Assembly: GCA_963824905.1 (NCBI GenBank)
Contig: CAWGRH010000019.1
Location: forward strand, 124,001 to 188,000
Direction: 5' to 3'
Length of the DNA: 64,000 nucleotides
Source: JAJPKK01 sp963824905
Lineage (GTDB): Bacteria; Pseudomonadota; Alphaproteobacteria; Rhizobiales; Xanthobacteraceae
The notes under the pieces: model-generated
What the model saw: the letters and a program-made list of their open reading frames with translations, nothing else
Database searches by the model: none
Told to the model about the DNA's origin: nothing
Translations under genes and position numbers: made by a program
Part shown: positions 26,178 to 35,087 of the stretch, piece by piece
How positions within the stretch are numbered: position 1 is the stretch's first letter
Layout of the letters: every line of letters starts with the position of its first letter

Positions 26178-27215
26178 ATGAGGCAATTCCTTATCGTTGC
26201 TGTCCTTTCTCTGTTTTCCGTGGTTGCCCGCGCAGCCCAGATCGAGGATTCGGCCGGCCGCCTCGTCACCATTCCCGACCGGGTCGAGCGCGTCATGGCG
26301 GCCGGTCCCCCGGCATCGGTTCTGCTCTATGTGCTGGCGCCGGAGAAGATGATCGGGTGGACCGCCGCCCCCCGTCCCAATGAGCGCGAGTTCCTGCTCC
26401 CGTCGGTGCGCGACCTGCCACAGCTCGGCCGGCTGACCGGGCGTGGCGACACCGCCAACATCGAGGTGGTGCTCACCGCCAAGCCCGACCTGATCTTCGA
26501 CTTCGGCTCGGTGAACGCGACCTATGTCTCGCTCGCGAACCGCGTGCAGGACCAGACCGCGGTGCCCTATCTGCTGCTCGACGGCCGGCTCGACCATACC
26601 GCCGACACCGTACGCCTGCTCGGTAAGGCGCTCGGCGTGCGCGAACGGGCCGACCGCATCGCCGCCTACATCGAGGCGACCGAGCAGCTCATCGACAGCC
26701 GCCTGCGCGACCTGCCCCCGGCGCAGCGCCACCGGGTCTACCTTGCCCGCGAGGCGAACGGCCTCGAGACCGGGCTCACAGGCTCGATCAACACCGAGAT
26801 CATCGAGCGGGCCGGCGGCATCAACGTCGCCGAGCGCGGCAACCTGCGCGGCGGCATCGCCAACGTCTCGATGGAACAGGTGATCGCCTGGGCGCCAGAC
26901 ACCATCATCACCTGGGACGCCAATTTCTTTCGGGACTACGCGACGAACCCGCTATGGGCCACGGTCCCCGCGGTGGCGGCAAAGCGCGTCTATCTCGCGC
27001 CCCGGCTGCCGTTCGGCTGGATCGACGCGCCGCCCTCGATCAACCGGGTGATCGGGCTCAAGTGGATCGCGCACCTCCTCTATCCCGACCGGTTTCCCGA
27101 GGACATCCACGTGACGGCACGGGAATTCTTCAAGCTGTTCTATCAGGTCGAACCCGACGCCGCCGCGCTCGATCGCATTCTTGCCGGGGAGCAGCCGGGC
27201 GGGCGCGGGCGCTGA
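26178..27215 (+). CDS. ABC importer periplasmic binding protein, iron-siderophore/cobalamin class
   Basis: 345-residue BtuF/FepB-type solute-binding protein with a signal peptide (MRQFLIVAVLSLFSVVARAAQ). It contains the family phrases DSAGRLVTIPDRVERVMAAGP, NIEVVLTAKPDLIFDFGSV and VIAWAPDTIITWDANFF. Its stop overlaps the permease start by one base. Substrate is not determinable; an Fe(III)-chelate, haem or cobalamin are the usual ones. No cobalamin riboswitch or obvious Irr/Fur box could be seen in the 94-bp gap before it. Confidence 0.85.
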   Translation: MRQFLIVAVLSLFSVVARAAQIEDSAGRLVTIPDRVERVMAAGPPASVLLYVLAPEKMIGWTAAPRPNEREFLLPSVRDLPQLGRLTGRGDTANIEVVLTAKPDLIFDFGSVNATYVSLANRVQDQTAVPYLLLDGRLDHTADTVRLLGKALGVRERADRIAAYIEATEQLIDSRLRDLPPAQRHRVYLAREANGLETGLTGSINTEIIERAGGINVAERGNLRGGIANVSMEQVIAWAPDTIITWDANFFRDYATNPLWATVPAVAAKRVYLAPRLPFGWIDAPPSINRVIGLKWIAHLLYPDRFPEDIHVTAREFFKLFYQVEPDAAALDRILAGEQPGGRGR

Positions 27216-28225
27216 TGCGCAAGGGCGGCCTGGTGTTTCTGGTGCTGATCGGCGTGCTTGCCGGCGCGATCGTGGTGGCGCTCGCCTACGGGCCGTTCCC
27301 GCTCACCGCGGACGACGTCGTGCGGGCGACCCGGCGGCTCGCCACGGGGAACGATGTCGGACCGGTGACCTCGGGCGAGATCGTGTTCATGCGGGTGCGG
27401 TTGCCGCGGGTCGCTGCGGCGATGCTGGTCGGCGCCGCGCTGTCGGGGGCCGGCGCGACCTACCAGACGCTGTTCCGTAATCCGCTGGTGTCTCCGGACA
27501 TCCTCGGGGTCTCGACCGGCGCCGGGCTCGGCGCGGTCGTGGGCATCCTGATGTCGATGTCGGTGCTCGGCATCGAGGCGCTCGCTTTTGGCGGTGGCGT
27601 CGCGACGGTGCTGCTCGTCTACCTCATTTCCTCCTCGCTGCGCGGCCATGACCGGACGCTGGTGCTGGTGCTCTCGGGCGTCGTCATCGGCGCGCTCGCC
27701 GGGGCCTGCATCTCGCTCGTGAAAATCCTCGCCGACCCCTACGACCAGCTTCCTGCCATCACCTTCTGGTTGCTCGGCAGTCTCGCCGGCATCAAGCTCG
27801 CCGACCTCGCGGTCACCGCGCCGCTGGTCCTCGTCGGCGTCGTGCCGCTGATCATGGAGCGGTGGAAAATAGGCGTGCTCTCGCTCGGCGACGACGAGGC
27901 GCGCTCGCTCGGGGTCGACGTCGGCCGGCTGCGCGCCGTGGTGATCGGCGGGGCGACGCTGATGACGGCCGCCGTCGTCGCCATTTCCGGCGTCATCGGA
28001 TGGATCGGCCTGATGATGCCGCACATCGCCCGCATGATGGTGGGGCCGAACTTCAACCGGCTCCTGCCGGCGTCGATGCTGCTGGGCGCCGCCTTCCTCC
28101 TCGTCGTGGACACGATCGCGCGCAGCCTCGCGCGGGTCGAGACGCCGATCGGAATCCTCACCGCGGTGCTCGGTGCGCCGTTCTTCCTGTGGCTGCTCGC
28201 GCGCGGCCGCCGGACCTGGGGATGA
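27215..28225 (+). CDS. ABC importer permease, FecCD family
   Basis: 336-residue membrane protein of the FecCD/BtuC family. It has about ten hydrophobic segments and the signatures RLPRVAAAMLVGAALSGAGA, FRNPLVSPDILGVSTGAGLG and GWIGLMMPHIARMM. I chose ATG 27215, which overlaps the binding-protein stop (TGATG). The region upstream in the same frame overlaps the preceding gene and is not coding. Together with the flanking genes it makes a complete importer. It would form a homodimer in the membrane. Confidence 0.9.
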   Translation: MRKGGLVFLVLIGVLAGAIVVALAYGPFPLTADDVVRATRRLATGNDVGPVTSGEIVFMRVRLPRVAAAMLVGAALSGAGATYQTLFRNPLVSPDILGVSTGAGLGAVVGILMSMSVLGIEALAFGGGVATVLLVYLISSSLRGHDRTLVLVLSGVVIGALAGACISLVKILADPYDQLPAITFWLLGSLAGIKLADLAVTAPLVLVGVVPLIMERWKIGVLSLGDDEARSLGVDVGRLRAVVIGGATLMTAAVVAISGVIGWIGLMMPHIARMMVGPNFNRLLPASMLLGAAFLLVVDTIARSLARVETPIGILTAVLGAPFFLWLLARGRRTWG

Positions 28226-28240
28226 GTTTGGGGCTGATCG

Positions 28241-29053
28241 ATGCGGCTCACCGCTGACAATCTCGCCATCGGCTATGGCGACCGCGTCGTCGGCAGCGGC
28301 ATCTCGCTTGCCGTCGTGCCGGGCGAGGTGCTGTGCCTGCTCGGGCCGAATGGCGCCGGCAAGACCACCTTGTTCCGCACACTGCTCGGGCTGCAGCCGC
28401 CGCTCGCGGGCTCGATCGCGATCGACGGCGTGCCGCTCGCGTATCTCAAGCCCGCCGACATCGCGCAGCGACTCGCCTACGTGCCGCAGGCCCACGTCAC
28501 CGAGTTCTCCTATTGCGTGCTCGACGTGGTGCTGATGGGCCGCACCGCGCGGCTGCGGTCATTCGCGAGCCCCGGCAGCGAAGACCGGCGGATCGCGCTC
28601 GCCAGGCTCGCGAGCCTCGGCATCGGCGACCTCGCGGATCACGACTACACCCAGATTTCCGGCGGTCAGCGCCAGCTCGTGCTGATCGCCCGCGCGCTCA
28701 CCCAGGGCGCGCCGTTCCTGATCATGGATGAGCCGACCGCGAGCCTCGATTTCGGCAACCAGGCGATGGTGCTCGCCCGCATCCGCGAGCTCACGGCAGA
28801 AGGCTACGGCATCGTGCTCTCGACCCACGACCCCGATCACGCGCTGCTGCTCGCGACCCGCGTCGCCATCATCGCCGACGGCGGCGTCAAGATGATCGGG
28901 AAGCCCGGCGATGTCGTCACCGCGCAGACGCTCTCGGCGCTCTACCGCATCGAAGTCGAGGTCGAGGAGACACCGTCGGGCCGGCGCGTCTGCGTGCCGG
29001 TGTGGCAGCGCGCGAAGGTGCCCGGGGAGGCGTCCGGGCTTCCCGGCGAATGA
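28241..29053 (+). CDS. ABC importer ATP-binding protein, FecE/BtuD-type
   Basis: 270-residue ATPase of the iron-siderophore/cobalamin importer, with Walker A LGPNGAGKTT, signature ISGGQRQLVLIARAL, Walker B FLIMDEPTASLD and H-loop STHDPDHAL. It starts 15 bp after the permease stop. The C-terminal tail beyond VEVEETPSGRRVCVP is low in conserved residues. This completes the binding protein-permease-ATPase operon; no TonB receptor gene is nearby. Confidence 0.9.
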   Translation: MRLTADNLAIGYGDRVVGSGISLAVVPGEVLCLLGPNGAGKTTLFRTLLGLQPPLAGSIAIDGVPLAYLKPADIAQRLAYVPQAHVTEFSYCVLDVVLMGRTARLRSFASPGSEDRRIALARLASLGIGDLADHDYTQISGGQRQLVLIARALTQGAPFLIMDEPTASLDFGNQAMVLARIRELTAEGYGIVLSTHDPDHALLLATRVAIIADGGVKMIGKPGDVVTAQTLSALYRIEVEVEETPSGRRVCVPVWQRAKVPGEASGLPGE

Positions 29054-29076
29054 GATCGGCGCGCTTCAGGCCCCGC

Positions 29077-29454
29077 TCAGCTTGCCTTGTTCAGGCCGGA
29101 CTTGATGGTGCCGGTCGTCGCCGTGGTCGCCTTCTGGGCGATCGCGGCAAGCTCCTGCGCCTGGCGTGCATACGTCTCGAATTCCTGACGCATGTGATTG
29201 CTCGACATCGTGAAGAATTCGGTCGGCGACTTTGCGGTCGTCAATTGCCGCATGAACTCGAACGCCGCGGTGGTGTTGGCGTTGGCGAATTCCATCATCT
29301 TGGCGTTGTACTCCTGGACGCCCTTCATGTTGGCCGCGTAGGTGTCGCTCATCACCTCGCCGGCGGCCGCGGTCATTTTTTCGACCTGGGCGGCCCCTTT
29401 TTCTGCAGCGTCGCGAACGGACTTGGCACTGGCACTGGAGTAATCTGTCGGCAC
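29077..29454 (-). CDS. Phasin family protein
   Basis: 125-residue phasin, a coat protein of polyhydroxyalkanoate granules. It is mostly amphipathic helix with few prolines: AKSVRDAAEKGAAQVEKMTA, EYNAKMMEFANANTTAAFEF, SPTEFFTMSSNHMRQEFETY and a C-terminal tail TGTIKSGLNKAS. I chose GTG 29454 because an AGGAGG site precedes it; an upstream in-frame start adds an unrelated basic leader. It lies between the ABC importer and ubiD, on the minus strand, as a probable single-gene unit. With the patatin and adc genes it hints that the organism stores polyhydroxybutyrate. Confidence 0.85.
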   Translation of the reverse strand: MPTDYSSASAKSVRDAAEKGAAQVEKMTAAAGEVMSDTYAANMKGVQEYNAKMMEFANANTTAAFEFMRQLTTAKSPTEFFTMSSNHMRQEFETYARQAQELAAIAQKATTATTGTIKSGLNKAS

Positions 29455-29636
29455 GGCAAGAATCCTCCTGCGGGCCTTACGACGGAACCCTCGCGCTGCG
29501 GCCCCTCCCAGCGCGACCGGGCATTTGGCTGGCAGTCTTGACCCTGACAATCACGTAGACACCGGGGAGTTTCACACAAGGCGCTCCCTCGCGCCGGACG
29601 CGACAAAAAGACTCCAGGGGCGACGCCGGGAGAAGA

Positions 29637-31070
29637 TCAAAATCCGGGAGGCAGGTCCGCGCCCCATTTCGCCTTGATGCGGGCGTCGAGTTCCCGGCTT
29701 GAGCGCGCGACGATCGGGAACGTGTCGCGGCGGGCGAATGGTCTGCAGGCGTCGATTACCACTCGGGCGTTGCGCCGGTCGGTTTCGCTGTCGAAGCACA
29801 TGGGGTCGAGGTGGGTGCTCCAGCAGCCGCGGACGATGTCGACGTCCTCGCGCGGGTCGCATCGCGTGCACATCGCCCAGATCACATCGTTGATGTTGGT
29901 GGGGTCGATGTCGTCGTCCACCACGATGGTCCAGCGGTTGGAATAGGCGCCGGCGTGGCACTGCGAGGCGACGAAGCCGGCCTGCTTGGCGTGGCCGCCA
30001 TAGAGCTGCTTGATCGAGACGGTGAGCCAGAACCGGCTGCCGCCGGCTTCATGGGCCCACACGCCCTTGATCTCGGGAACCCCGGCCGCTTCGAGCTGGT
30101 TCCACACCGCGCCGCAGCGATAGGTGCCGAGATAGAAGGTGTTGTCGTTGGGCGGCACCGCCGGGATAGCGCCGACCAGGATCGGGTCGTCGCGGTGCAT
30201 GAAAGTGGCGATGCGGATCGCCGGTTCGGGGCGGGTGCCGCCGGCGTAGTAGCCGGTCCATTCGCCGAGCGGGCCTTCCTGGATGAGGTCGCCGGGATGG
30301 ATGTGGCCCTCGAAGGCGATTTCGGCATTGGCCGGGACCGGCAGGCCGGTGCGCGGCATGTTGAAGACCTCGACGGGCTCGCCGAGAATGCCGCCGGCCG
30401 CCTCGAACTCGCTCTTGCCGTACGGGATTTCCAGGCCCGCCAGCATGAACAGCGCCGGATGCATTCCGGCGACCACGGCAACCGGGCAGGGCTCGTTGCG
30501 AGCGTGGTATTTGCCCATGATGATGCGGCCGTGCTTGCCGGGCGACATCATCACCGTCGCCACCGCAGGGCCCTGGCTCTGGACGCGATAGCAGCCGTAA
30601 TTGATCCAGCCGGAATCCGGGTCCTTCATCACCACCATGCAGGCGGTGCCGATGAACGGGCCGCCGTCCTGCTCGTGCCACACCGGCGTGGGTATCGTCT
30701 CGATGTCGACGTCCTCGCCCTCGGCGACGTTCTCGAGCAGCGGGCCGCTGTTGACCGCGCGCGGCGCGTGGGTCGGCGCATCGCGCATGTAGTTGCGCCA
30801 CCACTGGATCAGCTCCATCTCGGAGCCGTGCGCCGGCAGGCCGAGCGCGATGTTGATGCGCTTGACCGAGGTGAGAATGTTGGCGAGCACGCGGTGGCCC
30901 TTGGGAAAGCCGGGCACCGCCTCGAACATCACCGCCGGATTGCCCATCTTGCGCTGGTAGATATCGACGATGCCGCCGATCTCTTGGCGATGCTCGGCGC
31001 CGGTGATGGTCTTGAGCTCGCCGGCGGCGGCGATGTTGTCGATCCAGTTGCGCAGGTCGATGTTCGCCAC
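29637..31070 (-). CDS. ubiD: UbiD family (de)carboxylase
   Basis: 477-residue UbiD-type enzyme using prenylated FMN for reversible decarboxylation of aromatic or unsaturated acids. Family elements include YGCYRVQSQGPAVATVMMSP, HARNEPCPVAVVAGMHPAL, the catalytic-region GPLGEWTGYYAGG and RRNARVVIDACRPFARRD. GTG 31070 is the start, with GGGGAGA upstream. The open frame continues upstream through the dehydrogenase gene, but that part is a shadow and the proteins are not fused. The gene lies 31 bp behind the dehydrogenase gene, so they are probably co-transcribed. No ubiX is nearby. Substrate unknown; ubiquinone synthesis is not implied by the neighbours. Confidence 0.85.
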   Translation of the reverse strand: MANIDLRNWIDNIAAAGELKTITGAEHRQEIGGIVDIYQRKMGNPAVMFEAVPGFPKGHRVLANILTSVKRINIALGLPAHGSEMELIQWWRNYMRDAPTHAPRAVNSGPLLENVAEGEDVDIETIPTPVWHEQDGGPFIGTACMVVMKDPDSGWINYGCYRVQSQGPAVATVMMSPGKHGRIIMGKYHARNEPCPVAVVAGMHPALFMLAGLEIPYGKSEFEAAGGILGEPVEVFNMPRTGLPVPANAEIAFEGHIHPGDLIQEGPLGEWTGYYAGGTRPEPAIRIATFMHRDDPILVGAIPAVPPNDNTFYLGTYRCGAVWNQLEAAGVPEIKGVWAHEAGGSRFWLTVSIKQLYGGHAKQAGFVASQCHAGAYSNRWTIVVDDDIDPTNINDVIWAMCTRCDPREDVDIVRGCWSTHLDPMCFDSETDRRNARVVIDACRPFARRDTFPIVARSSRELDARIKAKWGADLPPGF

Positions 31071-31101
31071 GTCGTTCTCCCCGAATACGTGTCCCTTGCG
31101 C

Positions 31102-32173
31102 TCAATCGATTGCGTCGGCCACGGCTTTGCCGCAGGCCTCGGTGTCGGCGTTGCCGCCGAGGTCGCGGGTGCGCAGCGTCTTCTCGGCGAGCACGTCCTC
31201 GATCGCGTGGACGATGGCGCCGGCGGCCTCCGGCTTCGCCGAGATGATCGAGCATCATCGCGCCGGACCAGATCTGGCCGATCGGATTGGCGATGCCTTG
31301 CCCGGCGATGTCCGGCGCCGAGCCGTGGACCGGCTCGAACACCGAGGGGAATTTGCGCTCGGGGTTGATGTTGCCGCTCGGCGCGATGCCGATGGTGCCG
31401 GTGCAGGCCGGCCCGAGATCGGAGAGGATGTCGCCGAACAGGTTCGAGCCGACCACGACGTCGAACCAGTCGGGATGCAGCACGAAGTTCGCGGTGAGGA
31501 TGTCGATGTGGAACTTGTCCCAGCGCACGTCCGGGAAATTCTTCGCCATCGCTTCGACCCGCTCGTCCCAGTACGGCATGGTGATGGAGATGCCGTTCGA
31601 CTTGGTCGCCGCGGTGAGATGCTTGGCCGGCCGCTTCTGCGCGAGCTCGAAGGCGAACTTGAGCACGCGGTCTGAGCCGATGCGCGTGATGAAGGTCTCC
31701 TGCACCGCGAACTCGCGCTCGGTGCCGGCGAACATGCGGCCGCCCGTGTTGGAGTACTCGCCTTCGGTGTTCTCTCGCACCACGAAGAAATCGATGTCGC
31801 CGGGCTTGCGGTTGGCGAGCGGGCAGGCGACGCCGGGCATCAGCCGCACCGGGCGCAGGTTGACGTACTGGTCGAACTCGCGCCGGAACAGCACGAGCGA
31901 GCCCCACAGCGAGACGTGGTCCGGCACCTTGGAGGGCCAGCCGACCGCACCGAAGAAGATCGCGTCGTGGCCGCCGATCTGCGCTTTCCAGTCCTCCGGC
32001 ATCATGCGGCCGTGCTTCTCGTAGTATTCGACATTGGCGAAGTCGAACCAGTCGAGCTTGAGCGCGAAGCCGTGCTTCTTCGCCGCCTGCTCGAGCGCGC
32101 GCACGCCCTCGGGGACCACCTCCTTGCCGATTCCATCGCCGGGAATGACGGCAACGCGGTAGGTCTTCTTCAT
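31102..32173 (-). CDS. Tartrate/D-malate (isopropylmalate-type) dehydrogenase, frameshifted near the 3' end
   Basis: NAD-dependent oxidative decarboxylase of the TtuC/DmlA type. It begins MKKTYRVAVIPGDGIGKEVV and has VRENTEGEYSNTGGR, the TKSNGISITMPYWDE segment, metal-binding NLFGDILSDLGPA and EPVHGSAPDIAGQGIANPIG. After MMLDHLGEAG the frame breaks. The conserved end AAGAIVHAIEDVLAEKTLRT, then DLGGNADTEACGKAVADAI, is read one frame over to the stop at 31102-31104. The break lies near 31228-31232 and is net +1; corrected length is about 356 residues. An AGGAGC site precedes ATG 32173. It shares an operon with ubiD and faces the Bug-type binding protein gene. Confidence 0.85.
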
Positions 32174-32426
32174 CGCGGGGGCTCCTTGTAGGGCGGTAAT
32201 CCCCTGATAACACAACGCGCGACGCGCGCGGAAGGGAGCTGCGCGTCAGGGGTGGTACGCGCAGAATGGACACGCCATGGACAGCCTCGGCGCGACCGTA
32301 CTAACGTCTGCAGATGCCTGCGCGCCACATGGGCCGGGGCTGGAGAGGGTGCAGCGCTCTCCTCATATTTTGCGACATGAGGCGCGGATCGGGCGAAGCC
32401 CTGCCGTGGAGCATGGAGGAAACGCG
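32174..32426. promoter_or_regulatory. Divergent control region between the dehydrogenase and binding-protein genes
   Basis: A 253-bp gap between genes transcribed in opposite directions must hold promoters for both units. I see short GCGCGCG-rich symmetry around 32215-32230 but no clear hexamers, and no regulator gene is adjacent. The assignment rests on position only. Confidence 0.4.
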
Positions 32427-33395
32427 TTGCGTCGATTGCTGGCGTTGATTTTCGCTGCCGCCACCGTTGCGTCAGCCGCGCTGTCCGCGCCGGCCTTCGC
32501 TGAATATCCGACCCGCCAGGTCACCATCGTGGTGCCGTTCGCGCCTGGAAGCGTGACCGATGCGGCGGCGCGGCTGCTCGGCCACGAGCTTGCGGCCATG
32601 CTCGGGCAGCCCTTCGTCATCGAGAACAAGGTCGGCGGTGGCGGGATCATCGCCGCGAGCGCGGTGGCGCGGGCGCAACCCGACGGCTATACGCTGCTCG
32701 TCACCACCAACACCACCCATTCGGCGGCGCCGGGCCTGTTCAAGAACGTGCCCTATGATCCGATCAAGGACTTTGCGGCTGTGGCGCGGATCGGAAGCTT
32801 TCCCTCCTTCGTCGCGGTCAATCCGAGCCTGCCGATCCGCTCCATGGCCGAGCTCGTCGCCTATGCCAAGGCCAATCCGGGCAAGCTCGAATACGGCCAC
32901 GGCAACTCGACCGGGCAGATCGTCGGAGAGGCGATCAAGAACCGCACCGGCATCGACATCGTGCGCGTCGCCTATCGCAGCAATCCGGCCGCGGTGACCG
33001 ACCTCATCGCCGGGCACATCGCAATGATGATTCCGGATTTCGGCACCGGCCTCGAGCAGCTGCGGGCGGGAAAGGTCCGCGCGCTCGCCATACCGCACAA
33101 CGTGCGCAACAGCCAGATGCCTGATGTTCCCACCCTCGATGAAACAGTGATGCCCGGGTTCGACATCTTGGCCTGGGTCGGCATGTTCGCGCCCGCCGGT
33201 ACGCCGCCTGAGGCGATCGCGCGTCTCGCCGGCGCGGTGAAGACGATCCTCGCCAAGCCGGAGACGCAGCGGCGCTTCGTCGACACCGGGACCGATGTGT
33301 ACTTCGCGGGGCCCGCGGAGTTCAGCGCCTTCGTCGCGGACGAGCTGCCGAAGTGGCTGGCGCTCATCCGGGAAGCCGGCATCGAGCCGGAATGA
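32427..33395 (+). CDS. Tripartite tricarboxylate transporter substrate-binding protein (Bug/TctC)
   Basis: Periplasmic binding protein of about 322 residues of the Bug family. It has a signal peptide (RRLLALIFAAATVASAALSAPAFA) and the family phrases YPTRQVTIVVPFAPGSVTDA, VIENKVGGGGIIAASAVARA and PDGYTLLVTTNTTHSAAPGL. I chose TTG 32427 because GGAGGAAA precedes it; the longer in-frame ATG at 32277 adds 50 atypical residues before the signal peptide. No TctA/TctB membrane genes are nearby, the usual situation for orphan Bug proteins. The divergent dehydrogenase and ubiD suggest a small organic-acid ligand, but this is inference. Confidence 0.85.
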   Translation: MRRLLALIFAAATVASAALSAPAFAEYPTRQVTIVVPFAPGSVTDAAARLLGHELAAMLGQPFVIENKVGGGGIIAASAVARAQPDGYTLLVTTNTTHSAAPGLFKNVPYDPIKDFAAVARIGSFPSFVAVNPSLPIRSMAELVAYAKANPGKLEYGHGNSTGQIVGEAIKNRTGIDIVRVAYRSNPAAVTDLIAGHIAMMIPDFGTGLEQLRAGKVRALAIPHNVRNSQMPDVPTLDETVMPGFDILAWVGMFAPAGTPPEAIARLAGAVKTILAKPETQRRFVDTGTDVYFAGPAEFSAFVADELPKWLALIREAGIEPE

Positions 33396-33510
33396 GGCCT
33401 ATCAAACCCGCGGGCGGGACGGTACGATGGCCCGAAATGGAGCTGCTTCCTCCCCAAAGCCGGGATGGAAAGAACAGTCGAGCGAAATGTCCAGAACAAG
33501 GAGGAGGACA

Positions 33511-34632
33511 ATGATGCGTCGTTGGTTGCTGGGTCTTGGCGTGGCGATGGTCGCCCCGCTCGCCGGTCCCGCCTGGGCACAGGATGTGCCGCAAATTCCC
33601 TTCGACTCGGTGTCGAACTTCCTCAAGCTTCCCGCCGACATGAATCTCGGCGAAGCCGCCGGCGTCGCGGTCAACTCCAAGGGCAACGTCTTCGTCTATT
33701 CGCGCAGCGGCTCCAGCCTCGGTCCGGCCTACGGCAACGCGGCCTCCCAGCTCCTCGAGTTCACGCCGGACGGCAAGTTCATCCGCGAGGTCGGCAAGAA
33801 CCTCTACGCCTGGTCGTTCGCCCACACCGTGCGGATCGACAAGGACGACAACATCTGGGCCACCGACAAGGGCTCGGACATGATCATCAAGTTCAACGAC
33901 AAGGACGGCAAGGTCGCGATGGTGTTCGGCCGCAAGTCGGAATCCTCCGACGCCGACGCCCATCCGCTGGAGCGTCCGAAGCCGCCGCTGCCGGCGGTCG
34001 ACGGCCGCTTCCGCCAGCCGACCGACGTCACCTGGGACGGGCAGGGCAACATCTACATCAGCGACGGCTACATCAATTCGCGCGTCGCGAAGTACGACAA
34101 GAACGGGCAGTGGGTGAAGCAGTGGGGCGGTCCCGGCAGCGGTCCGAGCCAGTTCAACACGGTTCATTCGATCGCTTCCGACAACTCGGGCAAGATCTAC
34201 ACCGCCGACCGCGGCAACCGCCGCATCCAGGTGTTCGACGGCGACGGCAACCTCCTCAACACCTTCAAGATCGACGTGCCTTTCAACGAAAACACCGTTC
34301 CCGTGATCGGCAACAAGCCTGATCTGAGCAACTACCAGCAGGTCGGCGGCACCTTCGCCCCCGGCGCGCCCTGGGCGCTGTGCATCACGCCAGGGGCGAA
34401 CCAGGTGCTCTATGTCGCCGACGCCTATCCAGGGCGCATCTACAAGCTCTCGCTCGACGGCAAGGTGCTCGGCGTGCTCGGCGAGTCCGGCCGCCAGCTG
34501 AAGCAGTTTGGCTGGATCCACGAGATCGCGTGTCCCTCGGAGAACGTGCTGTTTGTCGCCGAGATCATCACCTGGCGCATCCAGAAGCTGCTGCTCCATC
34601 CTGAGCAGGCGAAGAAGCAGGCCACCCGCTAA
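33511..34632 (+). CDS. Exported NHL-repeat beta-propeller protein
   Basis: 373-residue protein with a signal peptide (MMRRWLLGLGVAMVAPLAGPAWAQ) and repeated NHL/YVTN-like blades, for example GVAVNSKGNVFVYSRSG, TVRIDKDDNIWATDKGSDMI, DVTWDGQGNIYISDGYINSR and SIASDNSGKIYTADRGNRRI. This six-bladed propeller class includes peptidyl-hydroxyglycine lyase-like and sensor proteins; the function is unknown. AAGGAGGAGG lies just before the start. It follows the Bug-type gene by 115 bp and ends before a strong terminator, so the two may be one unit. It is probably periplasmic. Confidence 0.8.
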   Translation: MMRRWLLGLGVAMVAPLAGPAWAQDVPQIPFDSVSNFLKLPADMNLGEAAGVAVNSKGNVFVYSRSGSSLGPAYGNAASQLLEFTPDGKFIREVGKNLYAWSFAHTVRIDKDDNIWATDKGSDMIIKFNDKDGKVAMVFGRKSESSDADAHPLERPKPPLPAVDGRFRQPTDVTWDGQGNIYISDGYINSRVAKYDKNGQWVKQWGGPGSGPSQFNTVHSIASDNSGKIYTADRGNRRIQVFDGDGNLLNTFKIDVPFNENTVPVIGNKPDLSNYQQVGGTFAPGAPWALCITPGANQVLYVADAYPGRIYKLSLDGKVLGVLGESGRQLKQFGWIHEIACPSENVLFVAEIITWRIQKLLLHPEQAKKQATR

Positions 34633-34666
34633 GTCGGGCGACTAGATAGCGACACTGCGAAATGAC

Positions 34667-34696
34667 GAAGCCCGCGGCGCAAGCCGCGGGCTTTTT
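34667..34696 (+). terminator. Rho-independent terminator
   Basis: AAGCCCGCGGC and GCCGCGGGCTT form a perfect stem around a short GCAA-type loop and run into TTTTT. It lies 35 bp after the NHL-protein stop and closes that transcription unit. On the minus strand it also precedes nothing, since the next gene converges on it. Confidence 0.9.
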
Positions 34697-34723
34697 GATC
34701 GGGCGCGCGGCCCACGAGCCGCT

Positions 34724-34978
34724 CTACGGGATCACTCGCTGTGGCATCGGAGGGATCGGATCGCGTCCGGTCATAACGTTCCAATAGGCCCAGGATCGCT
34801 CGTCCATGATGCCCGGCGGCGCCTGCTCGAGCGCCGCGCGGAAATCATTGAGATCGAGGTAGCGTCGAACCACCTCGATCTCTTCGGCTGTCCCGTAGGT
34901 CATCAGATAAACAAGAAGCCGTACGGGATCGGCCAGCGCCTGCTCTGGCGGCTCGAACCAGATGACATGCTGCGCCAC
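34724..34978 (-). CDS. Small hypothetical protein
   Basis: 84-residue acidic soluble protein beginning MAQHVIWFEPPEQALADPVR, with YLMTYGTAEEIEVVRRYLDL, FRAALEQAPPGIMDERSWAYWN and a proline-rich end. I have a vague memory of similar short proteins, with a PPGI-(F/M)-D-x-RSWAYWN motif, beside nucleotidyltransferase toxins of the AbiEii type, but no such partner is present here. It may therefore be an orphan. It is well formed and probably real; function unknown. Confidence 0.6.
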   Translation of the reverse strand: MAQHVIWFEPPEQALADPVRLLVYLMTYGTAEEIEVVRRYLDLNDFRAALEQAPPGIMDERSWAYWNVMTGRDPIPPMPQRVIP

Positions 34979-35087
34979 AGCAGAAGTTCGGCATCGTGGG
35001 GCAGGGGCTTTATCGCCCGGCCCGCGTCGGCGGCTTCCTCATGCCCCGGCCCACCTTGGGAAGGAGGAAGAAGGGGCAAGCGGACGT

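Noticed and set aside
29811..31247. A 478-codon plus-strand frame opposite ubiD
   Set aside because: Low-complexity shadow of a well-supported gene; no domain recognised.
29637..32273. An 878-codon frame that would fuse the dehydrogenase region to UbiD
   Set aside because: Its N-terminal half is out of frame with the true dehydrogenase and has shadow composition. UbiD has its own GTG start and ribosome-binding site at 31070.
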